DNA of 64,000 nt. Origin: JBCCCJ01 sp039029315. Lineage in GTDB: Bacteria; Bacteroidota; Bacteroidia; J057. A program made the position numbers and the translations under genes. The notes under the pieces were generated by a model. That model did not search any database. It saw only the letters and a list, made by a program, of their open reading frames with translations, and was not told the origin of the DNA. The DNA lies in NCBI GenBank assembly GCA_039029315.1, contig JBCCGK010000058.1, positions 1 through 64,000 on the forward strand, read 5' to 3'. This document shows, piece after piece, positions 61,951 through 64,000 of the stretch. Within the stretch, counting starts at the first letter, position 1. Every line of letters begins with the position of its first letter.

Positions 61951-64000
61951 ATGACCACTATTCTTCGACTTATTGTATTCTCTGTATTGATAGGATCTAT
62001 TGCGTGGGCACAAACCCCACAGGGAATCAACTATCAGGCAGTACTGCGATTGGATGACCAAATCCAAACTGATCCAGTAGACATCACCTTTGAGCTTGCC
62101 CGCAAAAGTGACAATCAGCTGGTATATAAAGAGACGCACATCAATGTACAGCCTGGAAGCAACTCTGGCCTTGTCAACTTGATTTTGGGCAGTGACAACC
62201 CTATTGGAACGCCAGACTTTGATCAGATAGATTGGGGGATGGGACCATACGAATTATTGGTCAGTGTACGGGAACTATCTTCTGGCAGCATCTTTACATT
62301 TGGGCCTTCGGATCTTCAGAGTGTGGCCTACAGCCTCTATGCAGAAAAGGCAGGGAGCGTAGAACAACTGTCTCTCTCGGATCTGGATGATGTCATGCTC
62401 AATAATCCTGGAACCAGCCAAGTCCTGACCTGGAATGGGAGCGTGTGGGAAGCAGCAACGATTACCTCAGCAACATTTACTGCCGGGACCGGAATTTCTA
62501 TTTCGAATGATGTGATCACCAATACAGACCCTGATCAGATCGTGAGCATCGCAGGCAGCGGTTCAGCGACCGTTTCAGGAACCTATCCAAATTTCACTAT
62601 CGATGCCACAGACTTGGTAGATGATGCTGATGCCGATCCAGCCAATGAATTACAGCAATTGTCTCTGGTAGGCAACACGCTCAGCATCAACGGATCAGGA
62701 GGAAATAGTGTAGTCATCTCTCCTGATGATGCTGATGCTGACCCTTCAAATGAACTACAACAATTGTCTTTGAATGGAGATACCCTCAGTATCAATGGAG
62801 TAGGAGGGAATAGTGTTGTATTCTCAACAGATGATGTCTTGACTGATTTGGATGATGATACACGAGTAGCTGTAGAGGAAAATCCTGATGAAGACAAGAT
62901 TCGCTTTGACATTGCTGGACAAGAAGGCCTCATTCTTCAGTATGCAGATTCGGCAGGAGCTATGTTGCGGCTGAATCCAGGAGGGACCAATATTTTCGTT
63001 GGGGATAGTGCGGGAATGCATACAGTTGTTTCAGGCCAGACCTTAGGGCAAAGGAATACATTCATTGGACAGCGAGCAGGAGTTTACAATACCACCGGAT
63101 ACAGAAATACTGGAGTGGGGCGGGCTGCCATGCTCTTTAATACAACTGGTAAAAGAAATATTGCCATGGGATATGCTGCATTGGTCTATAATACCATCGG
63201 TTCATTCAATGTAGCGATTGGAGATGAATCAATGTTAAACAATACTGAAGGGGAATTCAATGTAGCAATAGGCATGAGTGCTATGTATAATAATACCACA
63301 GGAAAATATAATACCGCTCTGGGATACGCAACTCTTCTCAATAACAAATTTGCCTCCAACAATACAGCCATTGGTAGTTTTGCTCTCCGTTCTGATACCA
63401 GTGGGACGAATAACGTAGCCGTAGGGAGTGCTGCCCTTCTACAAAATCAGGCAGGGATCGAAAATACTGCCATTGGAGCAAATGCTTCCTACAGCAATAT
63501 TGTCGGCAATTTTAATACGGTAATCGGAACCTACGCCTTTTTTCACGGAAAAGGCAATGCCAACACAGCCATCGGCCACTCTGCTTTATACAGCGATACT
63601 TCTGGCTTCGCCAATGTCGCCATCGGCAATGCCGCCCTTTTTTCCAACCAATCAGGACATGAAAATACGGCCATTGGAGTGGATGCCATGAAATTCAACA
63701 CCAATGGTCATAACAATACAGCAATCGGGAAAGAGGCCCTCGAAGCCAATACTACTGGATTGTACAATGTCGCACTGGGTACCCGGGCCTTAGAAGCTAA
63801 CACAACGGGGGGATTCAACACGGCTGTTGGGGTCGATGCACTTGCCAATGCTTCGGTTGTTTTTGCCAATACAGCTGTCGGACATGGAGCCTTGCAAAAC
63901 GATTCGAGTGGATTTGCCAATGTCGCCATCGGCAATGCTTCTCTCAATGCTAATATTTCAGGCTCAGACAATGTTGGTGTAGGCGTCGATGCCTTGAAAT
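61951..64000 (+). CDS. repeat-rich surface protein, 5' part (runs off window)
   Basis: Open from the ATG at 61951 to the window end (at least 683 residues). Signal peptide MTTILRLIVFSVLIGSIAWA, then Q. Residues ~22-130 form the N-terminal domain frequent on Bacteroidota surface proteins (TPQGINYQAVLRLDDQIQTD ... FGPSDLQSVAYSLYAEKAG). Next come aspartate-rich linkers with a 35-residue duplication (DADADPxNELQQLSL, TLSINGxGGNSVV), then from ~368 a long array of 22-24-residue units such as NTAIGKEALEANTTGLYNVA and ANVAIGNAALFSNQSGHE. The NTAxGxxAL consensus predicts a left-handed beta-roll like adhesin head domains. The C-terminus, where a sorting or chaperone domain would be, is outside. Likely function is adhesion or surface structure. 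Confidence 0.88.
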   Translation, partial: MTTILRLIVFSVLIGSIAWAQTPQGINYQAVLRLDDQIQTDPVDITFELARKSDNQLVYKETHINVQPGSNSGLVNLILGSDNPIGTPDFDQIDWGMGPYELLVSVRELSSGSIFTFGPSDLQSVAYSLYAEKAGSVEQLSLSDLDDVMLNNPGTSQVLTWNGSVWEAATITSATFTAGTGISISNDVITNTDPDQIVSIAGSGSATVSGTYPNFTIDATDLVDDADADPANELQQLSLVGNTLSINGSGGNSVVISPDDADADPSNELQQLSLNGDTLSINGVGGNSVVFSTDDVLTDLDDDTRVAVEENPDEDKIRFDIAGQEGLILQYADSAGAMLRLNPGGTNIFVGDSAGMHTVVSGQTLGQRNTFIGQRAGVYNTTGYRNTGVGRAAMLFNTTGKRNIAMGYAALVYNTIGSFNVAIGDESMLNNTEGEFNVAIGMSAMYNNTTGKYNTALGYATLLNNKFASNNTAIGSFALRSDTSGTNNVAVGSAALLQNQAGIENTAIGANASYSNIVGNFNTVIGTYAFFHGKGNANTAIGHSALYSDTSGFANVAIGNAALFSNQSGHENTAIGVDAMKFNTNGHNNTAIGKEALEANTTGLYNVALGTRALEANTTGGFNTAVGVDALANASVVFANTAVGHGALQNDSSGFANVAIGNASLNANISGSDNVGVGVDALK
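62620..62829. repeat. 105-bp tandem duplication inside the surface-protein gene
   Basis: Two units, 62620-62724 and 62725-62829, both starting GATGATGCTGATGC and encoding DDADADPxNELQQLSL then TLSINGxGGNSV. They differ at many third positions and some amino acids, so it is not a recent copy. Confidence 0.85.

Noticed and set aside
61951..64000. Repeat array near the window end as a possible CRISPR
   Set aside because: The repeats are coding, degenerate, in one frame and spell a beta-roll consensus; there are no constant spacers or cas genes.

Overview
The window is chromosomal DNA of a free-living, probably aerobic and marine or aquatic member of the Bacteroidota. Evidence is a type IX secretion (T9SS) C-terminal sorting domain on at least two proteins, a hybrid two-component system (HTCS) protein, LytTR/LytS-type regulation with beta-propeller sensors, a DUF1501/DUF1800 pair, SusD-like lipoprotein signal sequences, and many genes with weak Shine-Dalgarno sites. 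A position near Saprospiria is a guess from gene flavour only. No tRNA, rRNA, CRISPR array, phage or full insertion sequence was found.

Layout. 1-3.4 kb: tail of an ATPase, a zinc-less sirtuin, a secreted protein, and a toxin-antitoxin-like pair whose toxin is broken at a repeat remnant. 3.4-9.8 kb: aceK, a MOSC protein, an SGNH hydrolase bracketed by related hairpin repeats, an M20 amidohydrolase and two small lipoproteins. 9.8-22.8 kb: mostly minus-strand housekeeping genes (msrA, dxs, sucA, a PAS histidine kinase, an M14 peptidase), a thioesterase, and a large double-AAA ATPase. 23-34 kb: an AraC-type DNA-binding protein, a GT-C glycosyltransferase, a UspA-like protein, and a DUF1611 gene whose usual partner, a dipeptide epimerase, lies 4.2 kb away beyond an ATPase module, a frameshifted SH3-domain gene and a T9SS propeller. 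A YiiX-like amidase, a DUF695-RraB protein and an NlpC-like lipoprotein follow. 35.8-39.2 kb: a compact DUF3024 - coiled-coil/TPR - membrane MORN operon of unknown function, next to a COG0523 metallochaperone GTPase. 40.4-43.9 kb: DUF1800-DUF1501. 44.8-51.4 kb: a LytTR regulator plus sensor kinase, converging on a membrane-anchored TPR-CHAT protein. 52-64 kb: a hydrolase, a TetR/ABC1-kinase pair, a MORN protein, a large HTCS with a perfect palindrome in front of it, and the start of a repeat-rich surface protein that runs off the end.

The most striking unexplained structure is a family of about 161-bp palindromic elements (three complete copies, two remnants) with 3-bp TNA duplications, i.e. 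a MITE-like family. A second, unrelated 158-bp palindrome has the same duplication type. One copy of each sits exactly on a gene's TAA stop codon. The best candidate for an undescribed protein system is the DUF3024/TPR/MORN operon. The double-AAA protein with tandem beta domains and the ATPase module with palindromic repeats upstream are next.
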